Below, piece by piece: positions 1 through 9,009 of a DNA stretch of 53,148 nucleotides (the first letter of the stretch is position 1; each line of letters starts with the position of its first letter). Both the position numbers and the translations under genes were made by a program. Under the pieces are notes generated by a model, which worked only from the letters and a program-made list of their open reading frames with translations, had not been told where the DNA came from and did no database searches. The stretch comes from Myxococcota bacterium (GTDB taxonomy: Bacteria > Myxococcota_A > Polyangia > Polyangiales > Houyiibacteriaceae): contig JAHDCI010000010.1 of assembly GCA_020629955.1 (NCBI GenBank), positions 6,954 to 60,101 on the forward strand, given 5' to 3'.

Positions 1-107
1 CGGTTGAGCTGGCTCCCGAAACTCGGTTGAGCTGGCTCTCTAAACTCGGTTGAGCTGGCTCTCTAAACTCGGTTGAGCTGGCTCTCTAAACTCGGTTGAG
101 CTGGCTC
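1..107. repeat. 23-bp tandem repeat array, five units, cut by window edge
   Basis: Units of 23 bp starting with cggttgagctggctc begin at 1, 24, 47, 70 and 93. The second to fourth units are identical over 23 bp; the first has ccg for tct near its end, and the fifth keeps only about 15 bases before diverging. The array starts at base 1, so its true length is unknown. There are no unique spacers, so it is a simple minisatellite-type array and not a CRISPR. It lies about 100 bp beyond the 3' end of the polysaccharide operon. Confidence 0.9.
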
Positions 108-200
108 AAACCGCTCTAACGGGTGGCAGTCCCCGGAAAGGGAAGCAGGGCCTCACCGCTACGACGTTCTTCCGGGTGGCTGCTTTGTACAAACGGCCGA

Positions 201-2687
201 TCAGCGTTCCGCGCAGTGCCCCTGTTGACCAAGGTCGCAGAGTGCGCGGCGTGCCCGGGTGACGTCCGCTGAGCGCCCGACGCGCTGTCCGACGCGAATA
301 ATCCCAGCATGAGCCGCGATACTTCGGGAGTCGATCCGACTCGCTCTCTGAAATGCCTCCAATGCGGGCATTTGAGCATCGACCTGTTCCTCGAGTGTTC
401 CTGCGAAGACCCAAGCTGCCGCCAAATCGTGCGCTCTCCCGCCCGCGCGGCCTCGAAGTGCCGTCAGAATCTCGCGCATTTCCTCCGCGCGCTGGAGTTC
501 CGCAAGGTAGCGTGCGCGAGCACGTAAGCTGTCTCGGTCTGAGGGCGCACCTTCGAGTTCCTGAAGCGCGGCCTCGGCGTCCTCAAGTCGACGAACGATC
601 GCCGCAGATTCCACCCATGCGCGGCTTTGCTCTGGCGCCTCCTCGCGAAGCCTACGGAGCGTTCGCAGAGCCTCTTCCGGAGACTCGGAGGACGCTCGTC
701 CTGCCTGTCGCGTCAGCGCTTCCACATTCGCTGGGTCGCGCGCAAGGATCGCGTCATCGATCGCGATCACCAGCTCTTCAGGCTCGCGGATGCAAAGCGA
801 GAGTTGACGAAGGGTGAGATCCCCCGCTTCGTTCGGAGGGACGAGGCGCTCGAGCGTTGAAATCTCGGGTCGTGCTGCGAGGTAAGCGCACGCCTGCGGT
901 GCAACGGACTGAACGTTGCGCGCGAGCGCCTCCCGGACTTCGACGATCGCTTGTGTCGGCGAACGCGCCCACAGAAGGTCTGCTGCCATGCTATGCGGGC
1001 CTGGCCATTTCGGGGCGAGCTGCATCGCGCGGTTCATCCAGCGAAGCGCGCTTGGGTCTCCTTGTTTCGCGGCGCAGGTGCCTGCCGCGAGGGCGATCGC
1101 TGGGTGCATCGGGCGAAGCCGAACGACCTCGGATGCCGCCTCGATACTCTCGCAATCTGCGAGGGAGTCGACGGCGTGGTTCACCTCTGGCTGAGCTCGG
1201 ATACATCCGAGAAGCAGGAGAACTGCGCCAGCTGCAACGCCGCCGGCAAAGAGGCGCGCTCCATAGGGGGAACGCTTTTTCCCAGAGCGTTTCGTTGCAC
1301 GAGGCCCGTCGCCGATCAGAACTCCAAGCGCGCCGGCGGCGACGACGAGCAGGCCCGGCATTTCGAGCGAAAAGTCGACCAGATCGTGAACCCCCCAGGC
1401 GAGCAGCGCGAACGCGAGACCAAATCGTTCCGTTCGTGGGGAGCGAATCGCGAGCAAGAATGTCGTCAAGAGGAGCAGCAAGATGATTGCGGTGGCGGCA
1501 AGCCCCCACTCCGCGCCCCATTGGATGAGGATGTTCTCCGGGTGCGTGAATCGCGTCGGGGACGCCGCGATGCCTGCATGGACAGAATCAAATGCTCCGC
1601 GACCGACGCCCAGGAGAGGAAAGCTCATGGCGACCGCGAGTCCCTCCCCCGCGAGAGCGAACTTGGAAAGGCTGAATCGATCGAGATCCGCGTCGACCGC
1701 GTCGAAAGTGAAGTAAAGGCCAACGCTCAACACCGCGACGAGTGTGAGGAGCCCGCCTGCGGTTCCGACCGACATGCGCTTGCCGCGTTTTCGAAACGCG
1801 CGTGCCCCGCCGATGGCGAGGAACCCGAGCAGGAGCGCGAGCGTCCCGCCTCGACTGACGCAGAGAAGCACGACGAGCGAGCAAGCGCAGACCGCGAGAA
1901 ACGATGCGAGTTGCTGAGATTCGTACTTCGAGGAGAGCGTGAGCACGAGTGCACAATGAGCGCCGAAAGCGCAGAACCCTGCCAATGCATTCGCGTTGAG
2001 AATCGGCGACAGTATTGGAGGGCCCGCGAAGAGTGGCTCGTAGACGCCGTAAACAGAACTCGCTCCGACAAGCTTATGGGCGAGCGCGGAGAGCGCGATC
2101 GCGGTGCCCGAGATCGCGAAAATCGGTAAGAGGCGCGCGCCCTCCTTGCGGAGCGTATTGAGCCTCCCTGAAACGTACGCGAAGAATGCGGCGCCACCGA
2201 TCACCAGGGCGTGATACGTGCCCGCCGGGTCGAGTGAAAGAGGCTGCCAGGCACCTTCTTCCCCGAGCAGAGAGAGACTCGCCTGAACTTCGAGACGCTC
2301 TGGGGAGATGAGCTCCCAAAACCCTGGCGGGAGCGGCAAGAGCTGAACGCCGGTCCATCCAAGCAGGCCGAGGAAAAGTGCATCGACGGGATGTTTGCGT
2401 GGGAGCTTACTCTTTCGGTGCCACACACTCGCGACGCCGGCGAATACGGACAAGCCGGCGATGACAAATGTCGTCGGTAGCAAAACACCGGCGAGAAGAT
2501 GTGGGGAGAGGACAATGAGCAGGGCGAAGGCCGCGAGTGAGAACCGCGCGGACTTCGAATCGGAACTCGGTGCCTTCCGCCGCCGAATCCTTTTCTTTCG
2601 CTTTCGTCGTTCCGCACCGCGCCGCGGGATCGTGACTTCTTCAGCCGCCCCCGTGGTCTTTTGTTCCTCCTCGGCCTCTGCCGTCAC
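201..2687 (-). CDS. O-antigen ligase/polymerase-like membrane protein (Wzy_C type) with C-terminal helical repeat domain
   Basis: 828 residues. A very basic N-terminal cytoplasmic segment (residues 20-40, mostly Arg/Lys) is followed by about a dozen hydrophobic segments between residues 50 and 500. A periplasmic-loop motif around residues 370-400 (GVGRGAFDSVH, then HPENILIQWGAEWG) is typical of the Wzy_C/O-antigen ligase superfamily, which polymerises or transfers undecaprenyl-linked glycans at the periplasmic face. The last 320 residues are soluble and Ala/Leu/Arg-rich, TPR-like, an extension seen in some ligase-family proteins. The GTG start overlaps the stop of the upstream dehydratase gene (GTGA), so the two are translationally coupled. 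Whether it is a ligase, a polymerase or a protein O-glycosyltransferase cannot be told from sequence alone. Confidence 0.8.
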   Translation of the reverse strand: MTAEAEEEQKTTGAAEEVTIPRRGAERRKRKKRIRRRKAPSSDSKSARFSLAAFALLIVLSPHLLAGVLLPTTFVIAGLSVFAGVASVWHRKSKLPRKHPVDALFLGLLGWTGVQLLPLPPGFWELISPERLEVQASLSLLGEEGAWQPLSLDPAGTYHALVIGGAAFFAYVSGRLNTLRKEGARLLPIFAISGTAIALSALAHKLVGASSVYGVYEPLFAGPPILSPILNANALAGFCAFGAHCALVLTLSSKYESQQLASFLAVCACSLVVLLCVSRGGTLALLLGFLAIGGARAFRKRGKRMSVGTAGGLLTLVAVLSVGLYFTFDAVDADLDRFSLSKFALAGEGLAVAMSFPLLGVGRGAFDSVHAGIAASPTRFTHPENILIQWGAEWGLAATAIILLLLLTTFLLAIRSPRTERFGLAFALLAWGVHDLVDFSLEMPGLLVVAAGALGVLIGDGPRATKRSGKKRSPYGARLFAGGVAAGAVLLLLGCIRAQPEVNHAVDSLADCESIEAASEVVRLRPMHPAIALAAGTCAAKQGDPSALRWMNRAMQLAPKWPGPHSMAADLLWARSPTQAIVEVREALARNVQSVAPQACAYLAARPEISTLERLVPPNEAGDLTLRQLSLCIREPEELVIAIDDAILARDPANVEALTRQAGRASSESPEEALRTLRRLREEAPEQSRAWVESAAIVRRLEDAEAALQELEGAPSDRDSLRARARYLAELQRAEEMREILTALRGRAGGRAHDLAAAWVFAGTLEEQVDAQMPALEAFQRASRIDSRSIAAHAGIIRVGQRVGRSADVTRARRALCDLGQQGHCAER

Positions 2688-4606
2688 ACCGATACGCGTC
2701 GCAGCGCACCCGCTGGACGTTCGGATGCTCGCTCAGTAGCTTCTTCGGTCGCGCCGGTATACTCGGGGATGAGGTGGAGGAGGGCGTCTCGTACGGCAGT
2801 TTGGCCGCCGGCCGCGGACTCGAGCAGCTCGGAAACCTTTTGCTTCAGATCCGCGTGATCAAGTTCCATCTGGACGCCCACGAAAATCTTCGGGTGCTTT
2901 GTCTTTGTCGTCTTTTCAGACTCTGCGCTGAGCTCCTCGTAGAGCTTTTCTCCGGGGCGACAGCCCGTAAATTCGATCGGAACCTCTTCCTCGGTCAAAC
3001 CCGAGAGGCGAATGAGATCGCGCGCGAGGTCGACGATCTTTACGGGCTTCCCCATATCGAGAACGAAGATCTCGCCACCTTCGCCCATGGACCCGGCCTG
3101 CAGAACGAGCTGACACGCTTCGGGGATCGTCATGAAATAGCGTTCCATGTCCGGGTGGGTCACGGTGACCGGACCCCCGTTGGCGATTTGCTGCCGGAAA
3201 ATCGGCACAACGCTGCCGGCGGATCCCAGGACGTTGCCAAATCGAACGGTGACAAATCGCGTCTGTGACCTTGCCGCGAGCGTCTGCACGTAGAGCTCCG
3301 CAGCGCGTTTTGTCGCGCCCATGACCGAAGTGGGATTGACGGCTTTGTCGGTGCTCACCATCACGAATGCAGCGCAACCGAACTTGTGACTCGCGTCCGC
3401 GACGCATTTGCTGCCCCCAACGTTGTTCTTTACCGCTTCACCCGGGTTCCATTCCATCAGCGGCACGTGCTTGTGAGCCGCGGCGTGGAAAACTGCGGAG
3501 GGGCGGTAGCGCGCGAAGACACTCTCCATTCGGGCCACGTCCGTGACATCCGCAATGACGGGCTCGATCTGCGTCTTCGGGAACTTTCGCTTGAGTTCGC
3601 GATGGATTTCGAAGAGCCCGAACTCGGCCTGCTCGACGAGGACGATCTGCCGAGGCTTGAAGCTCATGATTTGACGGCAAAGTTCGGAGCCAATGCTCCC
3701 GCCCGCGCCGGTGACCAAAACAACCTTGTCGGTTAGCGCGCCTTCCAGTGCGGCCTGGTCGAGTTTGACGGGATCGCGGCGGAGCAAGTCTTCGATCGCC
3801 ACGTCTCGAATGCGGCTGAGGTTTACCTCTCCACCCACAATCTTGTAGATGCCAGGAATAATCTTCACGGAGATTTTCGCCGTCTCCGCCAGCGCCTGGA
3901 TTCTGCGGACGATCGAACCCGGCACATTCGCCATCGTGATAAGGATCTGCTCCGCCTGCAGGCGCTCCGCGTGGACCGCAAGGTCGTCGGTTTTGCCGAC
4001 AACGCGGATGCCGTGGATTTCGGAGCCCAGTTTCACCGGGTCGTCGTCGAGGAAGCCCACGGCATCAAAGCCGAGTTCGGGACGTGCGACGAGCTCTTTC
4101 GCAACAAGAACGCCCGCTTGCCCAGCGCCGACCAAGATGGTCCGGGTTCGGGTGGATGAGGGCTCAATGCGTTCTCGAATCTCAGCGCGTTCCGCGAGAA
4201 TTCGTCGCAGAACACGGACGCCCACAATCCCGGCGACCGATCCAACGGCGTTTCCAAGGGTAACGCCGAGCGGTACGATGCCGTGGCGGAAGACCGGGTG
4301 CAGGTCCTGGAGCTCCACGAATAGGAAGCGGGAGATAACGAGGATCCCCGAATAGACAACGCAAGCTTTCACGACCTGCGTAGCTTCGCGAAGGCCGATA
4401 TAGCGCCACGAGAAGCGGGGAACGTTAAAGAGCCAGAGCGTTCCGTACTCAAGGATCACGACGTAGGGCGCGACGAGCAGCGCACGTCCAATCAAGTCGA
4501 GCGGGGGGAGGGCGCCAAAACGAAGCCAAAACGCCACAAAGAAGGCGGCGGCGAGAACCAACAGATCGATGAGGACCTGCGATGCGCGTAACATATTGCG
4601 CTTCAC
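2684..4606 (-). CDS. Membrane-anchored nucleotide-sugar 4,6-dehydratase/epimerase (CapD/WbpM family)
   Basis: 640 residues from a GTG at 4606, chosen because GAGGGGG lies six bases upstream; a longer frame runs back to 4702 without such a site. Four hydrophobic helices fill residues 5-130. A first Rossmann-like domain begins at VGAGQAG (about residue 158) and a second SDR domain at TGAGGSIG (about 299). The active-site stretch STDKAVNPTS then MGATK (about 418-433) has Met where ordinary SDRs have Tyr, as in the long WbpM/FlmA-type UDP-GlcNAc C6-dehydratases. The family makes UDP-4-keto-6-deoxy-hexoses that begin synthesis of rare surface sugars. It is first in a two-gene unit with the ligase-like gene and is transcribed away from a lipoprotein gene. 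Confidence 0.88.
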   Translation of the reverse strand: MKRNMLRASQVLIDLLVLAAAFFVAFWLRFGALPPLDLIGRALLVAPYVVILEYGTLWLFNVPRFSWRYIGLREATQVVKACVVYSGILVISRFLFVELQDLHPVFRHGIVPLGVTLGNAVGSVAGIVGVRVLRRILAERAEIRERIEPSSTRTRTILVGAGQAGVLVAKELVARPELGFDAVGFLDDDPVKLGSEIHGIRVVGKTDDLAVHAERLQAEQILITMANVPGSIVRRIQALAETAKISVKIIPGIYKIVGGEVNLSRIRDVAIEDLLRRDPVKLDQAALEGALTDKVVLVTGAGGSIGSELCRQIMSFKPRQIVLVEQAEFGLFEIHRELKRKFPKTQIEPVIADVTDVARMESVFARYRPSAVFHAAAHKHVPLMEWNPGEAVKNNVGGSKCVADASHKFGCAAFVMVSTDKAVNPTSVMGATKRAAELYVQTLAARSQTRFVTVRFGNVLGSAGSVVPIFRQQIANGGPVTVTHPDMERYFMTIPEACQLVLQAGSMGEGGEIFVLDMGKPVKIVDLARDLIRLSGLTEEEVPIEFTGCRPGEKLYEELSAESEKTTKTKHPKIFVGVQMELDHADLKQKVSELLESAAGGQTAVRDALLHLIPEYTGATEEATERASERPAGALRRVSV

Positions 4607-4795
4607 GAGAGCCCCCTCGTCGGGTTCAGTCTTGTTGTTGGTTCCTGGTTCCACAGGTGAAAATAGTTGTGCAGCACGTTCGCAATCCTGTGCCGACCCC
4701 ACTCGACACTAGCGTTCATTGACGCGAACTGCCAGCCGAGTTTTCTGACGGAGGCGAGGAAAGGCTGGAGGCGGAAATTGGAACGTAGGAGCGCC

Positions 4796-5998
4796 ATGGA
4801 AAGCTTAGTGGTCGGTTGCGGCAATGTCCCTCTCCGTTCATGCCTCACCATGGGATTCTTTCGAATTTGGGTGGCGGGCTGCTTTGTGTTCGCGGGTTGC
4901 GGAGATGATGACGGAGCATGCCCCTCGGGATTCACTGCGGAGGGCGATATCTGCGTGCCGGTGGTCGACTCCGGGGTGGATGCTGCCGAGGATTCCGGCG
5001 GAGAAGACGTTGGCGTTGACGCCGAGTCGGTGGACTCCGGAGTAGACGCCGCGCTCGACGCATCGGACGACGCGACGCTTGATGCCGCGTCCGATAGCGG
5101 GGCGGATGCTCAAGCTGACGTCGCGATCGATAGTGCTGGCGATGCCGGGGAGTGCGCAGCCGAAGAAACCCTGTGCAATGGCCTCGACGACGATTGTGAT
5201 GATCGCATCGACGAAGGAAATCCGGAGGGCGGAGCTCGATGTGGCACCGGCGTTGGCGCTTGTGAACAAGGCACCGAAACGTGCGTCGCGGGCGATATTG
5301 TCTGCCAAGGTGGCGTTGAGCCCACGGACGAGACCTGCAACGGCGCGGATGATGATTGCGATACGCGCACGGACGAAGGTGTTCTCAATACCTTCTACCG
5401 GGACATGGATGGGGATTCCTATGGGACGAGTTCCACCTGCGAGGCTTGCACTGCCGCTGGGTGCTCTGGAGGAGCGAGCCTTTGGGCGACTCGACCCGGA
5501 GATTGCGACGACAGTTGTGCGGTCTGCTTTCCCGGGAACCCCGAAGTCTGCGACGAAGAGAACAACGATTGCGATGCGATGACCGATGAAGGTGTCACGA
5601 CCACCTACTACCCTGATACGGACCGAGATACGTATGGACAGAGTTCGAGCCCCATGCAGCGTTGCTCCGGCGGATCCGGTCTCGTCACTCGCGGTGGCGA
5701 TTGTGCCGATTCGGACAACCGAGCCTTTCCTGGACAGGGCGAACAATTCGGCACTCCGATTCTCGGGGCGCGAACCGCCGGAACGGGGCCTTACGATTTT
5801 AACTGCGATGGCGTTGAAACCCAGGCGTATCGACGAACAAACGGTTGCCCCACAGTGAACAATTCGAGCTGCAACGGGCTGCGATGGAGCGCAGCGACGG
5901 CTCCTGCATGTGGATTTTCTGCGGCCGCCGAAAGTTGTCTCGGGTTTGGTGGGTCGTGCACTTCGACGTCCAGATCATTGACGCAGCTTTGCAACTAG
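4796..5998 (+). CDS. MopE-like Asp/Cys-repeat lipoprotein
   Basis: 400 residues from the ATG at 4796, preferred because TAGGAG sits just upstream; an inner ATG at 4850 gives a more compact signal peptide. Both starts lead to a hydrophobic stretch and the lipobox FAGC followed by GDDDG, so the product is probably a lipoprotein. An Asp/Ala/Ser-rich linker (nt 4966-5150) precedes three MopE-type repeats of the form C-N-G-x-D-D-D-C-D-x-x-x-D-E-G (near 5172, 5334 and 5550). Between them lie D-x-D-x-D-x-Y-G calcium-loop-like motifs. MopE of Methylococcus binds copper, but in this group the repeats are widespread and their function is mostly unknown. The gene stands alone, divergent from the polysaccharide unit. 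Confidence 0.82.
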   Translation: MESLVVGCGNVPLRSCLTMGFFRIWVAGCFVFAGCGDDDGACPSGFTAEGDICVPVVDSGVDAAEDSGGEDVGVDAESVDSGVDAALDASDDATLDAASDSGADAQADVAIDSAGDAGECAAEETLCNGLDDDCDDRIDEGNPEGGARCGTGVGACEQGTETCVAGDIVCQGGVEPTDETCNGADDDCDTRTDEGVLNTFYRDMDGDSYGTSSTCEACTAAGCSGGASLWATRPGDCDDSCAVCFPGNPEVCDEENNDCDAMTDEGVTTTYYPDTDRDTYGQSSSPMQRCSGGSGLVTRGGDCADSDNRAFPGQGEQFGTPILGARTAGTGPYDFNCDGVETQAYRRTNGCPTVNNSSCNGLRWSAATAPACGFSAAAESCLGFGGSCTSTSRSLTQLCN

Positions 5999-6300
5999 GG
6001 CTGCTTCGCATTCGCACGAGCTACTGGTTTCTTCCATCCACTCCGTTTTCACCCAAGGATTTCTGGAAAAGGGAGTCCCAATTTTGAAAACGAGCCCGCG
6101 ATCCAGCTGCTTGACCGAACATCCCAAATGCGGCTACATTGCGCCGTCTGTGCGTCTATCTACGAGATTCGCGCACCAGCCTAAGACTCCGTTCTGACTC
6201 TATTTTCTAGCGATATGACTTCCCTCCCCACACCCCTTTTCCTCGCACCGCCTACGACTCGGCGTGGACCAGGGGCTGTGCTCTTCTCGGGAGGAAACGC
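5999..6300. other. Intergenic region upstream of the kinase gene
   Basis: 302 bp with no credible reading frame on the plus strand. The only items seen are a possible promoter near 6111-6140 and a strong ribosome site (GGGAGG, ending about seven bases before the GTG at 6301). No hairpin followed by a T-run was found after the lipoprotein gene that ends at 5998. Confidence 0.6.
6111..6140 (+). promoter_or_regulatory. Possible sigma-70-type promoter for the kinase gene
   Basis: TTGACC at 6111-6116 matches the -35 consensus at five of six bases. TACATT at 6135-6140 matches the -10 consensus at four of six, with an 18-base spacer. It would give a leader of about 155 nt. Such matches occur by chance, so this is only a candidate. 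Confidence 0.3.
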
Positions 6301-8886
6301 GTGAAGAAGCCCATTCCGTTTGGAAAATACCTGCTCCTTGAGCGTGTCAACGTCGGGGGGATGGCCGAAGTCTTTAAGGCAAAAGCCTTTGGAGTGGAGG
6401 GGTTTGAGCGCCTCGTCGCCGTGAAGCGAATCCTCCCGAGCATCGCTGAGGACCAAGAATTCATCACGATGTTCATCGATGAGGCGAAGATCGCGGTCCA
6501 GCTCACCCATGCGAACGTCGCCCAGATCTTCGACCTTGGTAAGGTTCAAGACAGCTACTTCATTGCGATGGAGTTTGTGCGCGGGAAAGACCTTCGGGCG
6601 ATCTTTGATCGAGCCCGAAATAACGGCGATTCCGTACCCATTCCGATGGCGTGCTTCGTCATTATGAAGGTCTGCGAGGGCCTCGATTACGCGCACAACA
6701 AAAAGGATTCGTCGGGACGCGACCTCAACCTTGTGCATCGGGACGTGAGCCCTCAGAACGTCCTGCTTTCCTATGACGGCGACATCAAGCTGATCGACTT
6801 CGGGATTGCGAAGGCCGCGAACAAGGCCGGACAGACCCAAGCGGGCATTCTGAAGGGCAAGTTCGGCTATATGTCGCCGGAACAGGTTCGGGGCTTGCCG
6901 CTCGACCGCCGCAGCGATGTTTTCTCCGTTGGAATCGTACTTTACGAGATTTTGACGGGCGAGCGCCTCTTCGTGGGCGAAAGTGATTTTTCGACGCTCG
7001 AGAAGGTTCGTAACGTCGAGATTATGCCGCCGAGTACGTACAACCGGCGGATCCCGCAGGAGCTTGAAAAGATCGTTCTCAAGGCCCTCGCGAAGGACGT
7101 GGACGATCGCTATCAGACCGCGATGGACCTTCATGACGACCTTCAGTCGTTCATGTACACGAGCGGTAACTTCTTCGCTCGAAAAGACCTTGGCGGTTAC
7201 ATGGGCTCCTCGTTCCAGGAGGAGATCGCACGCGAAGAGGCGCGGGATGAGCACTATCGCTCCATCAAGGCTCCCGCGGAGCCGGTAAGCTCAGCGCCGC
7301 CACCGCCACCCAAGCCCGCACCGCCCAAACCCCCTCGTCCGCCCAAGTCCACCCTTCTTGGCATGGGCGCAGTACCGCCAAGCGGTCCCCCGTCGCTCTC
7401 CGGCCCGGAACTCTCGATGGACTGGGACGACGACGAGCTGGCGACCCAGATTTTCGACAAACAAAGCGACAATCCCCCTCCGGGAATGCCAGCCTCCGTG
7501 CCCGTTCCGCCGGCCGCGCCCCCGCCCGCAGCACCGCCTCCAGCGGCGCCTCCGCCCGCAGCGCCGCCACCGTCGGCCCCAATCGCCACGGCACCGCCAG
7601 TTGCCCCCTCACTTTCCCCATCGCTCGGTTCGTCAAACCCGCTTGGGGGCCCGGTTGCCTCCCTCAATTCGCCGCCCGTTGGCGAACCATCGCCCTTTAG
7701 CGGAGGACCTGAGCCAACCGCAGTTACGCGAACAGAGAATGAATCCGGAGGCAACGGAAAATGGATTCCGCTCGCCTTGCTCCTGCTTACCGCTTTGGTG
7801 GGCTTGGCGGTTTGGTTCTTCTTCCTCCGAACACCCGATCCCGGCACGATTCAGTTCTCTACAGCGCCGAGCGACCCGGTGGTTCTGTTCGACGAACGGC
7901 CGGTTCTCGGGACCGCTAGCCCGTTTGTGATCGCAAACGTCGAGCCGGATACGACCCATCTGATCGAAGTTCGAAAGCGTGGATTCCGTACTTGGTCCAC
8001 CCAGGTCACCCTCACGCCCGGGCAAACGCTCCAACTTCCCGAAGTGAGGCTTGAAGAGGAAGAGGTGCCTGTCGCGCAGACCGCAGGCTTTGCTCTGAGC
8101 ACAACCCCACCCGGCGCACGAGTCATGCTCGACGGGGAGGCGCTTGAACACGTCACGCCGATTCGCGTGGAAGGGTTAACGGTGGGCGAGCATACACTTC
8201 GCGTGGAGGCGGAAGGTCGTGAGCCGTGGGAGCAGACCGTCAACCTCGCAGCCGATCAGGTGACCGAACTACCCCCGGTGACGCTGGCGGGTGGCACCTT
8301 GAACCTCCGAGTTGAATCGGATCCATCGGACGCCCGTGTCACTCTCGTGCGCGGTGACGAGACCCTTGCTCTTGGGACGACCCCGGCGGAACGCGAGATC
8401 GAAATCTCGTCGCAGCCGTGGACCGTCGAGGTTACGAGCCGAGGATACGAGGCGTGGAGTCAGGAGCTTTCGCCACCCCCCGGTGCGACAACACATCGTG
8501 TGATGGCGACACTGGAGCGATCTGGCGGCCAGGCTGGAACGACTCGCGTTCGGCCCAATCGAACCCGGGACGACACGATCGGAACGAACGAGCCGCGACC
8601 GGATCCCCGTCCGGATCCGCGCCCAGACCCTCGTCCGGACCCCGACCCGCCTACGATGATGCGACCCGCAGGTGGCGGAACCGGTACGTTGATGATCGGC
8701 TCGCGTCCGTCGGCGGAAGTGTTCGTGGACGGTCGCCGCTACGGATATACACCTCAGCGGAACATTTCGCTCCCTGCGGGTAGTCACCGCGTGACGCTTG
8801 TGAACCAGGAGTTCGGGATCCGTCGAAACCTGATGGTCAACATCGTTGCGGGAGAGACTGTCCGGCGCGTCGAGACTCTGCAATAG
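6301..8886 (+). CDS. Transmembrane Ser/Thr protein kinase with PEGA-like repeats
   Basis: 861 residues from a GTG with a strong ribosome site (GGGAGG). The N-terminal Hanks kinase domain (about 8-280) is complete: Gly-rich loop, VAVKR with Lys42, HRDVSPQN with Asp148 and Asn153, DFG at 166-168 and GYMSPEQ in the activation segment. A Pro/Ala-rich linker (nt 7280-7640, including runs of PAAPPP) leads to a single membrane helix near residues 488-509. The outer part holds several PEGA-like modules (GTIQFSTAPSDP, FALSTTPPGARVMLDGE, LNLRVESDPSDARV, LMIGSRPSAEVFVDG), with an RPDP repeat (nt about 8596-8650) before the last. PEGA modules are thought to bind envelope components, so this is likely a receptor kinase. 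Substrates are unknown. It is monocistronic, closed by the terminator at 8929. Confidence 0.93.
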   Translation: MKKPIPFGKYLLLERVNVGGMAEVFKAKAFGVEGFERLVAVKRILPSIAEDQEFITMFIDEAKIAVQLTHANVAQIFDLGKVQDSYFIAMEFVRGKDLRAIFDRARNNGDSVPIPMACFVIMKVCEGLDYAHNKKDSSGRDLNLVHRDVSPQNVLLSYDGDIKLIDFGIAKAANKAGQTQAGILKGKFGYMSPEQVRGLPLDRRSDVFSVGIVLYEILTGERLFVGESDFSTLEKVRNVEIMPPSTYNRRIPQELEKIVLKALAKDVDDRYQTAMDLHDDLQSFMYTSGNFFARKDLGGYMGSSFQEEIAREEARDEHYRSIKAPAEPVSSAPPPPPKPAPPKPPRPPKSTLLGMGAVPPSGPPSLSGPELSMDWDDDELATQIFDKQSDNPPPGMPASVPVPPAAPPPAAPPPAAPPPAAPPPSAPIATAPPVAPSLSPSLGSSNPLGGPVASLNSPPVGEPSPFSGGPEPTAVTRTENESGGNGKWIPLALLLLTALVGLAVWFFFLRTPDPGTIQFSTAPSDPVVLFDERPVLGTASPFVIANVEPDTTHLIEVRKRGFRTWSTQVTLTPGQTLQLPEVRLEEEEVPVAQTAGFALSTTPPGARVMLDGEALEHVTPIRVEGLTVGEHTLRVEAEGREPWEQTVNLAADQVTELPPVTLAGGTLNLRVESDPSDARVTLVRGDETLALGTTPAEREIEISSQPWTVEVTSRGYEAWSQELSPPPGATTHRVMATLERSGGQAGTTRVRPNRTRDDTIGTNEPRPDPRPDPRPDPRPDPDPPTMMRPAGGGTGTLMIGSRPSAEVFVDGRRYGYTPQRNISLPAGSHRVTLVNQEFGIRRNLMVNIVAGETVRRVETLQ

Positions 8887-8928
8887 CCGGAACCTCCGGC
8901 GCTCCGAGCGTCCGCTTTAGAGGCGCAT

Positions 8929-8975
8929 AAAACTCACCTCGGCCACCCGGCCACGGTGAGTTTTTCGTTCTTTTT
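8929..8975 (+). terminator. Rho-independent terminator after the kinase gene
   Basis: Arms aaaactcacc (8929-8938) and ggtgagtttt (8955-8964) pair perfectly. The loop itself contains a GGCC/GGCC inner stem, and T-rich sequence follows (8961-8975). The A-rich left flank means it could also work on the other strand. Confidence 0.85.
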
Positions 8976-9009
8976 GCGCCATTTGGAAGCTCTCCGCGAT
9001 GAGGGACGC

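Noticed and set aside
1-107. CRISPR array
   Set aside because: The 23-bp units are contiguous with no unique spacers, and no cas gene is present.
951-2129. Long open frame (392 codons) on the plus strand inside the ligase-like gene
   Set aside because: Antisense to a well-supported membrane protein; the product is an Arg/Glu-rich run with no domain, typical of a GC-rich shadow frame.
4838-5746. 302-codon minus-strand frame opposite the MopE-like lipoprotein
   Set aside because: Its Ile/Val/Ala-rich product is the mirror of the Asp-rich repeats; the same effect appears opposite the second MopE-like gene (47032-47841).
6181-7254. 357-codon minus-strand frame opposite the kinase domain
   Set aside because: It lies over perfectly conserved kinase motifs and shows no recognisable product.
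8956-9009. Upstream extension of the S37-type peptidase
   Set aside because: The start would lie within the terminator stem and would bury the lipoprotein signal peptide behind about 30 residues.
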